From Legionella qingyii (GTDB lineage: Bacteria; Pseudomonadota; Gammaproteobacteria; Legionellales; Legionellaceae): a DNA stretch of 64,000 nt. Below the pieces are notes generated by a model. It was not told the DNA's origin, searched no databases, and saw only the letters and a program-made list of their open reading frames with translations. The translations under genes were made by a program, and so were the position numbers. The stretch's first letter is position 1; each line of letters begins with the position of its first letter. Where the stretch lies: assembly GCF_003184185.1 (NCBI RefSeq), contig NZ_QHJG01000021.1:164531-228530 (forward strand). Direction: 5' to 3'. This document shows positions 55,421 through 64,000 of the stretch, one piece after another.

Positions 55421-56212
55421 ATGCACGTTGAATTTCACCACGTACCTATAGAAAACATTCAGGCGGGACAATATCAGCCTAGACAAGATTTTAATGACAT
55501 CGCATTAAAAGAACTCGCCCAATCGATTGTCTCCCAGGGTTTGATTGAACCCTTAATCGTAAGATCAATAGCAAAACAACGTTATGAAATTATTGCTGGA
55601 GAGAGGCGATGGCGTGCTGCAAAAATAGCTGGCTTGCAAACAGTGCCTTGCCTAATAGGAAATTATAGTGACAAACAAGCATGCGCTCTCACTCTAATTG
55701 AAAATATCCAACGAGAAGATTTAAATTTGATTGAAGAAGCAAGCGCTTATCGGCGATTGATTGATGAATTTAATTATCACCAAGATGAAATAGCTACTTT
55801 AGTTGGAAAGTCACGTAGTCATATTGCCAATATTATTCGTCTACTTGGTTTAAGTGAAAAAATAAAAAATTTAATTAGGGATAAAACGTTATCTTTGGGG
55901 CATGCGCGAGTCCTTGTAGGGCTAAGTCCTGCGCAACAAGAATATTTAGCCCAGCAAACTATAGAGCAACAATGGTCAGTGAGGCAGTTAGAACATGCGG
56001 TTAAAACGCAAAAAAACAAAGAATCTTCTCCTCTCCAAAATGCTAAAAAAGATCGAGACATTGAGCGATTGCAAACGGTATTGGCAGAGCAAGTGGGCGC
56101 ACCTGTACAAATAATAAACGACAATGGTGATGGAGGATGGTTACAAGTTAAATTTTTTGATAATGACACCCTTGCAGGACTTTTGGAGCGATTGGGCTTG
56201 AGATATGATTAG
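55421..56212 (+). CDS. parB: ParB/RepB/Spo0J-family partition protein
   Basis: A 263-residue chromosome-type ParB. The N-terminal CTPase/ParB domain has QYQPRQDF, GERRWRAAKIAGLQTVPC and ENIQREDLNLIEEA; the helix-turn-helix follows (VGKSRSHIANIIRLLGL) and a short C-terminal dimer domain. It loads at parS and acts with ParA in chromosome segregation. No parA lies next to it in this window, and parA-parB are normally adjacent. Its stop overlaps the dacB upstream frame, but the dacB start used here is 56 bp downstream. Confidence 0.9.
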   Translation: MHVEFHHVPIENIQAGQYQPRQDFNDIALKELAQSIVSQGLIEPLIVRSIAKQRYEIIAGERRWRAAKIAGLQTVPCLIGNYSDKQACALTLIENIQREDLNLIEEASAYRRLIDEFNYHQDEIATLVGKSRSHIANIIRLLGLSEKIKNLIRDKTLSLGHARVLVGLSPAQQEYLAQQTIEQQWSVRQLEHAVKTQKNKESSPLQNAKKDRDIERLQTVLAEQVGAPVQIINDNGDGGWLQVKFFDNDTLAGLLERLGLRYD

Positions 56213-56267
56213 ACCATGTTTATCAACCCTCGCATCAGCATATGGCAAAGCAAAAGGAACGACCTCG

Positions 56268-58058
56268 ATGAAAAGGATCTTAACTGGCACGTTTTTATTG
56301 GCATTATCAGCACTATCACATGGTGCCAGTATCCAAAGCGAAGTAGATAAGTTAATTAACCGCATTAATCCGAATGTTAACCTCGGAATTGTCGTTCTTG
56401 ACCTAACCTCTGGTCAAACTCTATATCGCCGCAATGCAGAACGGTTGTATATCCCTGCAAGTAACATGAAACTTTTTTCGGAAGCAGCCGCTTTAATGGT
56501 GCTTGGGCCAGATTATCGTTTTAAAAATCAATTAAATGTGAGTGCTGGTAACGTACAACAGGGCGTGCTCCAAGGAAACGTTTATGTGCAACTAAGCGGA
56601 GACCCTTCATTTAGCCGCAATGATTTAAACACGCTACTTTCTTCCTTGAAAGAATGGAATATCAATACCATCCAGGGTAATGTATACATCGATAGCAGTT
56701 TTGCTGGAGTCGATCCCTATCCACCAGGTTGGCTAACAACGGATTTATCCTACAGCTATGGTGCCCCCAATGCCCCAGTTATGGTTGATTCTAATCGTTT
56801 GACTGTTACCGTAAACCCTGGTGCTCAGGCTGGAGATCCTGCAATCGTTGAAGCAGACGATGGTGGTGGCGCCATCACATTAAATAACCTGGCTACAACT
56901 AAAGCCAACGCCAAAGGGTGTGGTGTAGGTTTTAGTTTAGATCAAAACAATCATTTAACTGTTCGAGGTTGCGTTGGAGTAGGACAGTGGGCAGTACAAC
57001 AACGTTTGGCTATAAAAAACCCTTTAATGTATGCTCAAGCGATGATCAAAAACCAATTGATAAAAGCCAATATCCAACTCAATGGTCAAGTACAATTAGG
57101 TAAAACTCCAGCGGGTTCTTTATTAATTGCGACCCAATACTCTAAACCTGTATCGCAATTGATGGCAGATACGTTAAAACCCTCTGATAATCTCTACGCA
57201 GACAGCCTTTATTTACATGCTGCTGAAAAACTCAAGGGAGCTCCCGTCAACTGGCGAAGTGCTGAGCCCTTGATCAAAAACTTTTTACAATCACAAACAG
57301 GAATCGATTTTTCTAATGCGATTTTTACTGATGGGTCAGGCCTGTCACGCTACAGCTTGGTAACCCCTGAGCAAACCATATCACTATTAAAATTTTTATA
57401 TCAACGTTTTCCATTATCTTATGAATATATAGCCGCACTACCTATTTCCGGACGTGATGGAACCTTGCAAAAAAGATTCCGTATTCCAATACAACAAGGT
57501 TTTGTGCGTGCTAAAACCGGTACTATGACCGGGATAAACAGTCTTTCAGGATATTTATATACGGCCAATGGCCATACATTGGCTTTCGCAATGTATGTCA
57601 ACAGACAACCAGGAAAAGCCTCTGGACCCGGACGCCCAGTACTGGATGCAATTATTACTTATTTTCTACAGAAAAACCCAGAAAGCAGTCGTTTAAGTCG
57701 AGTTTTCTCACCCCATCAACGCATTAGTTTCCAATTGAATCCTACTCAAGCTGAAAAACAAAAAGTACATCAAGCTCGATGGAGACGTTTGGAGTCTGCA
57801 ATACGAACTGCGCTGAGTGGACAATCTGTTAACATAATATATCGAGGCAATGAGCTTATCGTACATGATAACCAAGCGGATCCTGGAAAAGTATGGTCAT
57901 CATTGCAATCCGTAGTAAAAAAATATCCTTTTGCAGTAATGCTGTCCTCCAAGACGCTACCGATTAATCCTTCTGGAAGCCCTGCCCTACTCTGGATACA
58001 GGCACCCGATACATCCAATCAAACCCAAAGAATATGGAGTATTCGCGAAGCAGCCTAG
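56268..58058 (+). CDS. dacB: D-alanyl-D-alanine carboxypeptidase/endopeptidase (PBP4)
   Basis: A periplasmic penicillin-binding protein of class C, 596 residues. A signal peptide (RILTGTFLLALSALSHGAS) precedes the SxxK motif at Ser65-Lys68 (PASNMKLF), then SDNLYAD (SxN) and AKTGTMTG (KTG). ATG 56268 has AAGGA nine bases upstream and is the only start that gives a clean signal. E. coli DacB has 477 residues; this one has about 110 extra C-terminal residues (after residue 480) with a basic helical segment and no motif I recognise. Confidence 0.93.
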   Translation: MKRILTGTFLLALSALSHGASIQSEVDKLINRINPNVNLGIVVLDLTSGQTLYRRNAERLYIPASNMKLFSEAAALMVLGPDYRFKNQLNVSAGNVQQGVLQGNVYVQLSGDPSFSRNDLNTLLSSLKEWNINTIQGNVYIDSSFAGVDPYPPGWLTTDLSYSYGAPNAPVMVDSNRLTVTVNPGAQAGDPAIVEADDGGGAITLNNLATTKANAKGCGVGFSLDQNNHLTVRGCVGVGQWAVQQRLAIKNPLMYAQAMIKNQLIKANIQLNGQVQLGKTPAGSLLIATQYSKPVSQLMADTLKPSDNLYADSLYLHAAEKLKGAPVNWRSAEPLIKNFLQSQTGIDFSNAIFTDGSGLSRYSLVTPEQTISLLKFLYQRFPLSYEYIAALPISGRDGTLQKRFRIPIQQGFVRAKTGTMTGINSLSGYLYTANGHTLAFAMYVNRQPGKASGPGRPVLDAIITYFLQKNPESSRLSRVFSPHQRISFQLNPTQAEKQKVHQARWRRLESAIRTALSGQSVNIIYRGNELIVHDNQADPGKVWSSLQSVVKKYPFAVMLSSKTLPINPSGSPALLWIQAPDTSNQTQRIWSIREAA

Positions 58059-58173
58059 GAATACGTCATTGCCACAGGCAACGAAACTTGGAAAGAGTAC
58101 AAAATTTCTGAGTTTCGTTACCCTCACCCAACATAAATGATTTAATATACCCCATATCCCTGAATAAATTACA

Positions 58174-59337
58174 ATGGAGACTCAATTGAACGCACTAGTT
58201 CAAATTATTCTACTGTTTTTTTGTTTCTTTCATTCTGTATACGCTGCACCCACCTTTTTAACCCTTAGTGATATTCATTACGGCAGTAATAATCTATCTC
58301 GTGACGGAGAAGATACTGGCACAGAATTCTTGAAAATTACTATGAGGGAATATGCAAAACTGAGCAATAAAGTAGATTTCATTCTTTGCTTGGGTGATTT
58401 ACCCACTCATTCTTTATTTAATACAACTAAAAAGGGAGAGTTTGAAAAAACTGTATTTGACGAATTATATAAAAACGATAAGAAACTGAAACCTATTTTT
58501 TATATTGCAGGCAACAATGATTCGTTACTTGGCAATTACCAACCTTTCGAATCAAATGGCGTATCCCCGTTAAATTTTGCTACGGATTGGGATGGAGCTT
58601 GTGCTCATTGTAAAGGCTTAATTATTGATGACAGTCACATGTATCAAGATGGATATTATTCCAGTTATGTAATACCCGGGAACAAAAATATTATTTTGAT
58701 TGCCTTAAATGCAACTCAATGGACAAAAACTCCTATCCTTTCACAGTATCCTAATCAGGAACATGATGCGTTAATCCAACTTTCTTGGCTGAATCAACAA
58801 TTAAAAAATCATCATGCCAAACAATTGTTAATTGCCATGCATGAACCACCCGGAAACTCATATCGCGGAGAACCCATTTGGCATAAACCCTACATGCAGG
58901 AATTTATAAAAATATTAAACAACAACAAAAAATCATATGGAGAAATTACCCTGATCACATCCCACACCCACATGGATGAGCTCAGAAAAATCCATCTAAA
59001 GGGCGGCAGTAATATATATGCTTATTCTACCCCGTCTATCAGCCGCATCCATCATAATTACCCAAGTATGAAAATATTTAGCATGAGCAATAATCTAAAA
59101 ATAAAAAATTTTACTACTTATTATACAAGTGACCTAATCAGTTGGAAAAACGAGCAATATCAGGCGCTAAACTCCCCTGGTGCTATTTTTCCACATTGTC
59201 ACCAAACACTATCTCAATGTCTCAATAAGTTAAATACCGAACAAGTATGCAATTATTTAGATAATGGTTTGTTTTATGGAGTAAAAAGTCCGAAGGTACC
59301 CAATCATGAATGCAATAAAATATATAAAGTTTCCTAA
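58174..59337 (+). CDS. Secreted metallophosphoesterase, acid sphingomyelinase-like
   Basis: A 387-residue exported calcineurin-type phosphoesterase. A signal peptide (IILLFFCFFHSVYA) is followed by all metal motifs: SDIHYGSN, CLGDLPTHS, GNND, MHEPPG and SHTHMDE. This set and order resemble eukaryotic acid sphingomyelinase-like phosphodiesterases, which suggests a phospholipid, phosphodiester or nucleotide substrate. TTG 58186 has GGAGA five bases upstream and is a rival start to ATG 58174. The C-terminal part has paired cysteines. Confidence 0.82.
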   Translation: METQLNALVQIILLFFCFFHSVYAAPTFLTLSDIHYGSNNLSRDGEDTGTEFLKITMREYAKLSNKVDFILCLGDLPTHSLFNTTKKGEFEKTVFDELYKNDKKLKPIFYIAGNNDSLLGNYQPFESNGVSPLNFATDWDGACAHCKGLIIDDSHMYQDGYYSSYVIPGNKNIILIALNATQWTKTPILSQYPNQEHDALIQLSWLNQQLKNHHAKQLLIAMHEPPGNSYRGEPIWHKPYMQEFIKILNNNKKSYGEITLITSHTHMDELRKIHLKGGSNIYAYSTPSISRIHHNYPSMKIFSMSNNLKIKNFTTYYTSDLISWKNEQYQALNSPGAIFPHCHQTLSQCLNKLNTEQVCNYLDNGLFYGVKSPKVPNHECNKIYKVS

Positions 59338-59394
59338 TTGACAAATTCATAAATCAACTCTAAGTTTAACCCGTGATCATTAAAGGACTAAATT

Positions 59395-59814
59395 ATGAAA
59401 GCACTTTATACAGCAACAGCACGTACGCACGGTGGCCGAAATGGTCATATAGAAACCTCAGACGGATTACTAAGACTGGATCTCGCCAAACCCAAGGAAT
59501 TAGGAGGCCAAGGCGGTGGCACAAATCCAGAAGAATTATTTGCTGCAGGTTATGGCGCATGCTTTGAAAGTGCCTTGCGCCATGTTGCCAGTTTACAGAA
59601 AATTTCTCTGCAAGATGTCTCAATTCTTTCTCAGGTCTCTTTGTACCCCACACCAGAAAAAGGATACAAGCTTGGAGTTGAAATGCATACTCACATTACA
59701 GGTTTAAACCAAAAAGAGGCAGAAGAATTAGTAGCTAAAGCTCATGAAATTTGTCCTTATTCTAATGCAATTCGTGGCAATATTGATGTGGAATTTAAGA
59801 TCAGCACAGAATAA
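59395..59814 (+). CDS. ohr: Organic hydroperoxide resistance protein
   Basis: A 139-residue thiol peroxidase of the Ohr/OsmC family that reduces organic hydroperoxides. The redox cysteines are Cys56 (GYGACFESAL) and Cys120 (HEICPYSNA), and GGQGGGTNPEELFAAG is the family segment. Both cysteines in these positions support Ohr over OsmC. The usual regulator OhrR is not adjacent. Confidence 0.93.
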   Translation: MKALYTATARTHGGRNGHIETSDGLLRLDLAKPKELGGQGGGTNPEELFAAGYGACFESALRHVASLQKISLQDVSILSQVSLYPTPEKGYKLGVEMHTHITGLNQKEAEELVAKAHEICPYSNAIRGNIDVEFKISTE

Positions 59815-59870
59815 AGCATCATGCCTGGATGAAGCAAAGCTTAACAGCGATTTAAGATTATACAAGTCCT

Positions 59871-59901
59871 AAAACCCGGGTTTCGTTGTGCGTGCCCGGG
59901 C
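59871..59901. repeat. Interspersed CCCGGGTTTCG...GCCCGGGC element
   Basis: In reverse orientation this matches GCC(C/T)GGG...AACCCGGG of the 45738 family, with GCACAACG between. A weaker CCTGGATGAAGCAAAGC copy lies just left, near 59824. It is part of the 391-bp gap 59815-60205. Confidence 0.55.
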
Positions 59902-59942
59902 CAAAATTTATAGTTTAATCATATTGCAGGATGCTTATGACA

Positions 59943-60092
59943 CTAGAGATCTTGCCAAGGGCAACCAACCCGCATGCGATATAGCATGACCTCCACTATC
60001 ATGCAAAGATTGGGCTTGTCATAAATGCTATGCCGTTGCATGATCTCCCTCAGCTTTGACCAAAGCTCGTCATTGAGCATAAATCGAAACAT
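59943..60092 (-). pseudogene. IS5-family transposase N-terminal remnant
   Basis: Read on the minus strand, a 49-codon frame encodes LNDELWSKLREIM, then CMIVEVMLYRMRVGCPWQDL, which is the conserved N-terminal domain of IS5-family transposases (W--L, then RxG-PW-DLP). It stops after DL with no catalytic DDE part, so the element is a dead fragment. No matching terminal repeats were found with certainty. It marks past insertion between ohr and gor. Confidence 0.75.
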
Positions 60093-60114
60093 TGCAAAGT
60101 CATTCTATACTAGC

Positions 60115-60177
60115 TATCAGAACCGTTATATTATGAGTTTGGAAATTTTATATTGGTTGGTTGGACGGTTCCTGATA
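60115..60177. repeat. Imperfect inverted repeat upstream of gor
   Basis: TATCAGAACCGT (60115-60126) mirrors ACGGTTCCTGATA (60165-60177), with one extra base in the right arm and a 38-nt AT-rich loop. It ends 28 bp before the gor start. It may be an old insertion sequence end or a regulatory fold; nothing further supports either. Confidence 0.45.
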
Positions 60178-60205
60178 ATATAAACTTATTTGTTAAAAAT
60201 TCTCT

Positions 60206-61561
60206 ATGAAAAACAAACAATTTGATCTTATCGTACTCGGTGGGGGCAGTGGCGGTATCGCGAGTGCGGTGCGAGCCGCCAAATATGGTGCCAAGGTAGC
60301 TGTAGTAGAACCAAGCTATTTGGGTGGTACCTGTGTCAATTTAGGTTGTGTCCCCAAAAAAATTATGTTCAATGCGTCCATGATTAATGAAATGATACAT
60401 CATGCACCTGAATATGGTTTTACTCTTACAACAACATCTCTTGATTGGAACAGTCTGGTTAATAAACGTAATGCCTATATAAAACGACTCAGGGAAAACT
60501 ATGCAAAACGTTTTACCCAATTTAACATCACTTTAATTCAGGGTGCTGGTGCTTTTCATGACGCACACTCAATCCAGGTAAATGACGTGCTGTACCAGGC
60601 ACATCATATCATCATTGCGACAGGCGGCAAACCATCTCTACCAATGATTCATGGAATTCAACATGCAATCGATTCGGATGGTTTCTTTGCCTTGACCAAA
60701 CAACCTGAAAAAGTAGCAATCATTGGTAGTGGGTACATCGGAGTGGAGCTGGCAGGAGTATTAAACAATCTAGGAAGTGAAACACATCTCTTAATGAGAG
60801 GCACACGACCTTTATCCCGATTTGATCATGTCCTAGGTGATACCTTGATGGAAGTCATGCAACAACAAGGTATTCATCTCCACACAAATCATAAAGCAAA
60901 AGAAATAAACTTACATAGTGATGGCAGAAAATCTATAGTATGTGCCAGCGGTTCAATTATTCAGGATATAGACGTCATTATTGCCGCTGTAGGAAGAAAA
61001 CCCCGAACGTCTGGGTTGAACCTGGAGAAAGTAAAAGTTGCCATTGATGAGCAAGGTTTGGTTTTGGTCGATGCTTTTCAAAACACCAGTACTCAAGGGA
61101 TCTATGCCTTAGGTGATGTAACCAATGCACCAGCTCTTACTCCTGTAGCAATAGCTGCAGGCCGTCGTTTAGCAGATCGTTTGTTTGGAAAACAACCCGA
61201 AGCGTGTCTAAATTATGAGAATATAAGCACTGTAATCTTTAGTCACCCCCCAATAGGAACAGTTGGTCTCAGTGAACAGGAGGCTATTGAACAATACGGT
61301 AAAGAGCAAATTAAAATCTATCAAACTCGTTTTAATCCAATGTTTGAAGCATTCGCTGAAGAAAAAACACCTACCGTGATGAAATTAGTTACCCTGGGCA
61401 AAGAAGAAAAAATTATTGGTTTGCATGTTATTGGAATGGCCGCTGATGAAATGCTGCAAGGCTTTGGTGTGGCAATAAAGATGGGTGCCTGTAAAAAAGA
61501 TTTTGATAATACAGTTGCTATTCACCCTACAAGTGCAGAAGAATTTGTAACGATGGTTTAA
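60206..61561 (+). CDS. gor: Glutathione-disulfide reductase
   Basis: A 451-residue FAD/NADPH enzyme that regenerates glutathione. FAD motif [10 protein letters not shown], redox pair Cys43 and Cys48 in [13 protein letters not shown], the NADPH domain starting [13 protein letters not shown], and the active-site C-terminal [11 protein letters not shown]. No glutaredoxin partner is adjacent. It is separated by only 4 bp from the gamma-carbonic anhydrase gene, so the two form an operon. Together with ohr it makes a local oxidative-defence group. Confidence 0.95.
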   Translation: MKNKQFDLIVLGGGSGGIASAVRAAKYGAKVAVVEPSYLGGTCVNLGCVPKKIMFNASMINEMIHHAPEYGFTLTTTSLDWNSLVNKRNAYIKRLRENYAKRFTQFNITLIQGAGAFHDAHSIQVNDVLYQAHHIIIATGGKPSLPMIHGIQHAIDSDGFFALTKQPEKVAIIGSGYIGVELAGVLNNLGSETHLLMRGTRPLSRFDHVLGDTLMEVMQQQGIHLHTNHKAKEINLHSDGRKSIVCASGSIIQDIDVIIAAVGRKPRTSGLNLEKVKVAIDEQGLVLVDAFQNTSTQGIYALGDVTNAPALTPVAIAAGRRLADRLFGKQPEACLNYENISTVIFSHPPIGTVGLSEQEAIEQYGKEQIKIYQTRFNPMFEAFAEEKTPTVMKLVTLGKEEKIIGLHVIGMAADEMLQGFGVAIKMGACKKDFDNTVAIHPTSAEEFVTMV

Positions 61562-61565
61562 TAAT

Positions 61566-62105
61566 ATGAATGATGCTATTCGCAGTTTTCAAGGTAAATC
61601 GCCTTCATTAGGCCAAAGAGTATACATCGATCCTAAATCAGTAGTCATTGGCGATGTATCCCTGGGTGACGATGTATCCGTTTGGCCCATGGCTGTTTTA
61701 CGTGGGGATGTGAACTCGATTAAAATAGGCAAAGCATGCAGTATTCAAGATGGGGCTATTTTGCATGTTACCCATGATGGCCCCTATACATCAGGGGGAC
61801 AGCCATTAATTTTAGGCCAGGGAATTACAATTGGACATCAAGCAGTATTACATGGTTGTATTATTGATGATTTTTGTCTCATTGGTATGGGAGCATTAAT
61901 TTTGGATGCTGTACACATATCCCATCATGTAATGGTCGGAGCAGGATCTTTAGTCGCTCCTGGAAAGGTACTGGAAAGTGGTTACCTATATCTTGGAAAT
62001 CCAGCTAAAGCAATTAGAAAATTAACCGATCAAGAACTTGAGATGTTAGAGTATTCAGCACAACATTATGTGCGTCTCAAGGATAAGCATTTGGCATCAT
62101 TATAG
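61566..62105 (+). CDS. Gamma-class carbonic anhydrase-like protein (YrdA/CaiE fold)
   Basis: A 179-residue left-handed beta-helix protein with hexapeptide repeats (VVIGDVSLGDDVSVWPMAVLRGDV, HVTHDGP, GHQAVLHGC) carrying the three metal-binding histidines. C-terminal helix with LEMLEYSAQHYVRL. The family includes carbonic anhydrases and uncharacterised metal enzymes; activity cannot be judged here. It is co-transcribed with gor. Confidence 0.9.
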   Translation: MNDAIRSFQGKSPSLGQRVYIDPKSVVIGDVSLGDDVSVWPMAVLRGDVNSIKIGKACSIQDGAILHVTHDGPYTSGGQPLILGQGITIGHQAVLHGCIIDDFCLIGMGALILDAVHISHHVMVGAGSLVAPGKVLESGYLYLGNPAKAIRKLTDQELEMLEYSAQHYVRLKDKHLASL

Positions 62106-62261
62106 TATTGTAACTTGATAATGCAAAATGGACTCCTTAATCAGTTTATTATACTCAGAGGTGTTATATAAATTTTCACACATAATTTAGGAAAATAGTC
62201 AGATCTATTCATTGATATTCGTCCTATCTTCCTAAAATTAATAGCGCGGTTTAATTCAAAT

Positions 62262-62528
62262 TCATGGAGTAGGAGGCGTCGGTGGCATAGGGTGTTCAGA
62301 TACTACTTGCTTTGGTTGATTCATGAGGCCATGTGTACTAAGCAATATTCCATTATTCACTTTTGTTGACTCTTTTAAATCGATAGCCTGCTCAGCTTGT
62401 TCCAGTTCTTGTTCCATTTTTTGTATAAGAAACTGCAAGCGAGCATTTTGCTCCGCCAATTCTGATTGTATTGACTTAACATCTGCAATTCCATTTTCTA
62501 GAGCAATGAGTCGTTCTTTAATTTTCAT
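62262..62528 (-). CDS. Short coiled-coil protein, SlyX-like
   Basis: An 88-residue protein with a leucine-zipper-like coiled coil over residues 3-50 (RLIALENGIADVKSIQSEL, LQFLIQKMEQELEQAEQAI) and a proline-rich end (PMPPTPPTP). Layout and length are those of SlyX-type proteins but identity is only suggestive. ATG 62528 follows an AGGGAATA purine run. It is a single gene. Confidence 0.6.
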   Translation of the reverse strand: MKIKERLIALENGIADVKSIQSELAEQNARLQFLIQKMEQELEQAEQAIDLKESTKVNNGILLSTHGLMNQPKQVVSEHPMPPTPPTP

Positions 62529-62610
62529 TTATATTCCCTACAAATCATTTTTAATTATTAAACTATTCATGGACTTAGTATCCTATCTAAAGGCCGGTGA
62601 ATAATAACAA

Positions 62611-63687
62611 TTAATTAACCATAACTCGAGTTACTCCAGAAATTTTCATGACTAAATTTTCTGTATATGCACTTGAGGGGGTTTGAAAACCAATTGGAGC
62701 ATTTCCTGATAGAACATTTTGGATAATCATTACTGTAGATAAAGCAGTCAGTGTATAACCATTTGGCGTAGTCATTAAAGCTGCAATTTTTTCTCCTGAA
62801 TCATTAACTACTTCGCCATAAATTTTTACAACTGAATTCGTTCTTTGTTCCTCAGTAGGCCCAGCAGGCAACTGATTGATTTTATGTGTTATATACTTTT
62901 TAATTAGAGGCCAACTTAAAAGCCATTTAAATGAATTAATAACGTTTTTAAATTTCATTACTTTTCTTGGTAAAGCCATATAAGTTTCAATATGTGGGAT
63001 TTGTGTAGACCACCATGCTGACGCCAAATCTCCCCATGAAATCGTGGCACATAACAAATTCTTTGTAGTACCAAAATCAAAAGAATGGGTCTTCCAGCTA
63101 AAAGAAACTTTTTTTAAAGCACCATTATCTCGAATTAGAGTTCCTTCAGGAATATCTTCTATCATTGTTTTAGCAGTGCCATGAGAGATACTTAAACCTG
63201 AATTTTCATTAAATGTTGCGATAGCAAGTAATAGTCGGCTTGCGTCAGGCAAACAACATTTCAAATAAGCAGCCAAACAATCACTAGGAACCACATCAAA
63301 TCCAGAACCAGGAAGCAACATAATCCCTTCCATGAGTGCACGTTCATTCATTGCCATGAGCCCTTCTATTACCATGACCTCGCCAGTAATATCCAAATAA
63401 TGTGTTTTTACTGCAAGACAAGCCAAGGCCATGTTTTTATAGGTATACTTGAATGGACCAGCACAATGAATTACTGCAATGAGATCGCGCAGCGCTTTTT
63501 TAGTTTGTTCCAGATCATTCACATCAAATACTCTGTATTCCAAATTCAAAGCATTGGCTTGTACCTTTAATTTTTCTTCATCTCTACCTGCTAATATCGG
63601 CTTTAATCCTTGCTGTACACTTAATTGAGCGATCAAGTTACCGGTATATCCATAAGAGCCATAAATTAGGAAATTTTTCTTTGTCAT
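62611..63687 (-). CDS. Saccharopine dehydrogenase-family NAD(P)-binding protein
   Basis: A 358-residue Rossmann-fold oxidoreductase. N-terminal nucleotide motif IYGSYGYTGNLIA, then ILAGRDEEKL and IHCAGPFKYT, as in proteins called trans-acting enoyl reductases or saccharopine dehydrogenase-like. The GSGFDVVPSDCLA stretch is typical. It may act on an acyl or polyketide substrate. No lysine pathway genes surround it. It is a single gene next to the rRNA operon. Confidence 0.88.
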   Translation of the reverse strand: MTKKNFLIYGSYGYTGNLIAQLSVQQGLKPILAGRDEEKLKVQANALNLEYRVFDVNDLEQTKKALRDLIAVIHCAGPFKYTYKNMALACLAVKTHYLDITGEVMVIEGLMAMNERALMEGIMLLPGSGFDVVPSDCLAAYLKCCLPDASRLLLAIATFNENSGLSISHGTAKTMIEDIPEGTLIRDNGALKKVSFSWKTHSFDFGTTKNLLCATISWGDLASAWWSTQIPHIETYMALPRKVMKFKNVINSFKWLLSWPLIKKYITHKINQLPAGPTEEQRTNSVVKIYGEVVNDSGEKIAALMTTPNGYTLTALSTVMIIQNVLSGNAPIGFQTPSSAYTENLVMKISGVTRVMVN

Positions 63688-63897
63688 AAGATGCCTGAAT
63701 ATATTTTTATCCAGTGTATCTCGAGAATTGTCATTTATCGAGGTCCAAGTATCTGAAAAACTAATAGAGAATAAAAAATTTTGGAAACGAATTAAGTAGT
63801 TAGAGTTAAATCGCTAGAAATCATAGCAAATTGGTTGAAATAGCGAATTAGATGATAAAAAAGCAGAATTCGGAAGAATATTTAATAAGTCATAATT

Positions 63898-63926
63898 AAA
63901 AAAAAAGCGACCGTAAAGCCGCTTTT
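63898..63926 (-). terminator. rRNA operon terminator
   Basis: On the minus strand AAAAGCG (63920-63926) and CGCTTTT (63903-63909) form a stem that runs straight into a tract of T (63898-63906). It starts 13 bp after the 5S 3' end, as expected for an rrn operon terminator. Confidence 0.85.
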
Positions 63927-63938
63927 CAAGAATAAAAC

Positions 63939-64000
63939 CCTGGCGATGACCTACTTTCACATGAGGAGACCTCACACTATCATTGGCGCGGGCTCGTTTC
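63939..64000 (-). rRNA. rrf: 5S ribosomal RNA, 3' part (cut by the window end)
   Basis: The minus strand reads GAAACGAGCCCGCGCCAATG, then ATAGTGTGAGGTCTCCTCAT, and ends AAAGTAGGTCATCGCCAGG. This aligns with the second half of bacterial 5S rRNA (GAAACGCCGUAGCGCCGAUGG...GAGAGUAGGGAACUGCCAGG in E. coli). The 5' half and the rest of the rRNA operon lie beyond the window. The exact 3' end is uncertain by a few bases. Confidence 0.93.

Noticed and set aside
1..64000. CRISPR array or cas genes
   Set aside because: No set of regularly spaced identical repeats and no cas-like protein was found.

Overview
The window looks like chromosomal DNA of a Legionella species or a very close relative (order Legionellales). 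This rests on the low GC content, the phtC-phtD-deoB arrangement known from L. pneumophila, a DUF5617-like protein, an F-box-like protein, glutamate-rich and coiled-coil proteins of the kind seen among Dot/Icm effectors, and a 5S rRNA resembling those of gammaproteobacteria. The species cannot be fixed from the sequence alone.

Layout. 1-8.5 kb: a DUF5617-like protein, the HslVU protease with a sigma-32-like promoter, a nucleoside-salvage block (deoB, phtD, phtC) and an ArnT-like glycosyltransferase. 8.8-16.3 kb: an effector-like protein with an internal duplication, a polysaccharide deacetylase, a type IV prepilin, ComEC, Ada, a frameshifted F-box-like gene and a small membrane protein. 16.4-23.7 kb: an MscS channel, a Gly/His/Trp-rich secreted protein, a bd-oxidase operon (truncated globin, CydP, CydA, CydB, CydX), an L,D-transpeptidase and two orphans. 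24-30 kb: an ABC exporter and a tripartite FUSC/HlyD/TolC-type pump in which two of four genes are frameshifted. 30-33.7 kb: DUF190, a long coiled-coil protein and DUF4153.

33.8-49.9 kb is the most unusual part. It is a divergent gene set for activating, carrying, condensing, reducing and conjugating acyl chains: a hexapeptide acyltransferase, a GH3-family ligase, an acyl-CoA dehydrogenase and a carboxyltransferase on the minus strand; KAS III, FAAL, an AMP-ligase, ACP, SDR and a second KAS III as a tightly coupled plus-strand operon; and an exporter-ACP pair. It looks like a cryptic small-lipid or acyl-amino-acid pathway. A TPR protein and a frameshifted orphan lie inside it.

50-64 kb: a MAPEG protein, a URC-type uracil catabolism set (GTP cyclohydrolase II-like, DUF1688, uracil phosphoribosyltransferase), an amino acid permease, a ParB without ParA, DacB, a secreted metallophosphoesterase, Ohr, an IS5-type remnant, glutathione reductase, a gamma-carbonic anhydrase, a saccharopine-dehydrogenase-like protein, and the 3' end of an rRNA operon (5S, minus strand) with its terminator.

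Several copies of a short GTAGCC(T/C)GGG...ACCCGGG intergenic repeat are scattered through the window. Four reading frames are broken, and each can be restored by removing one base. This is either real decay or sequencing error, and it affects how those genes should be read. No tRNA, CRISPR array or intact insertion sequence was seen.
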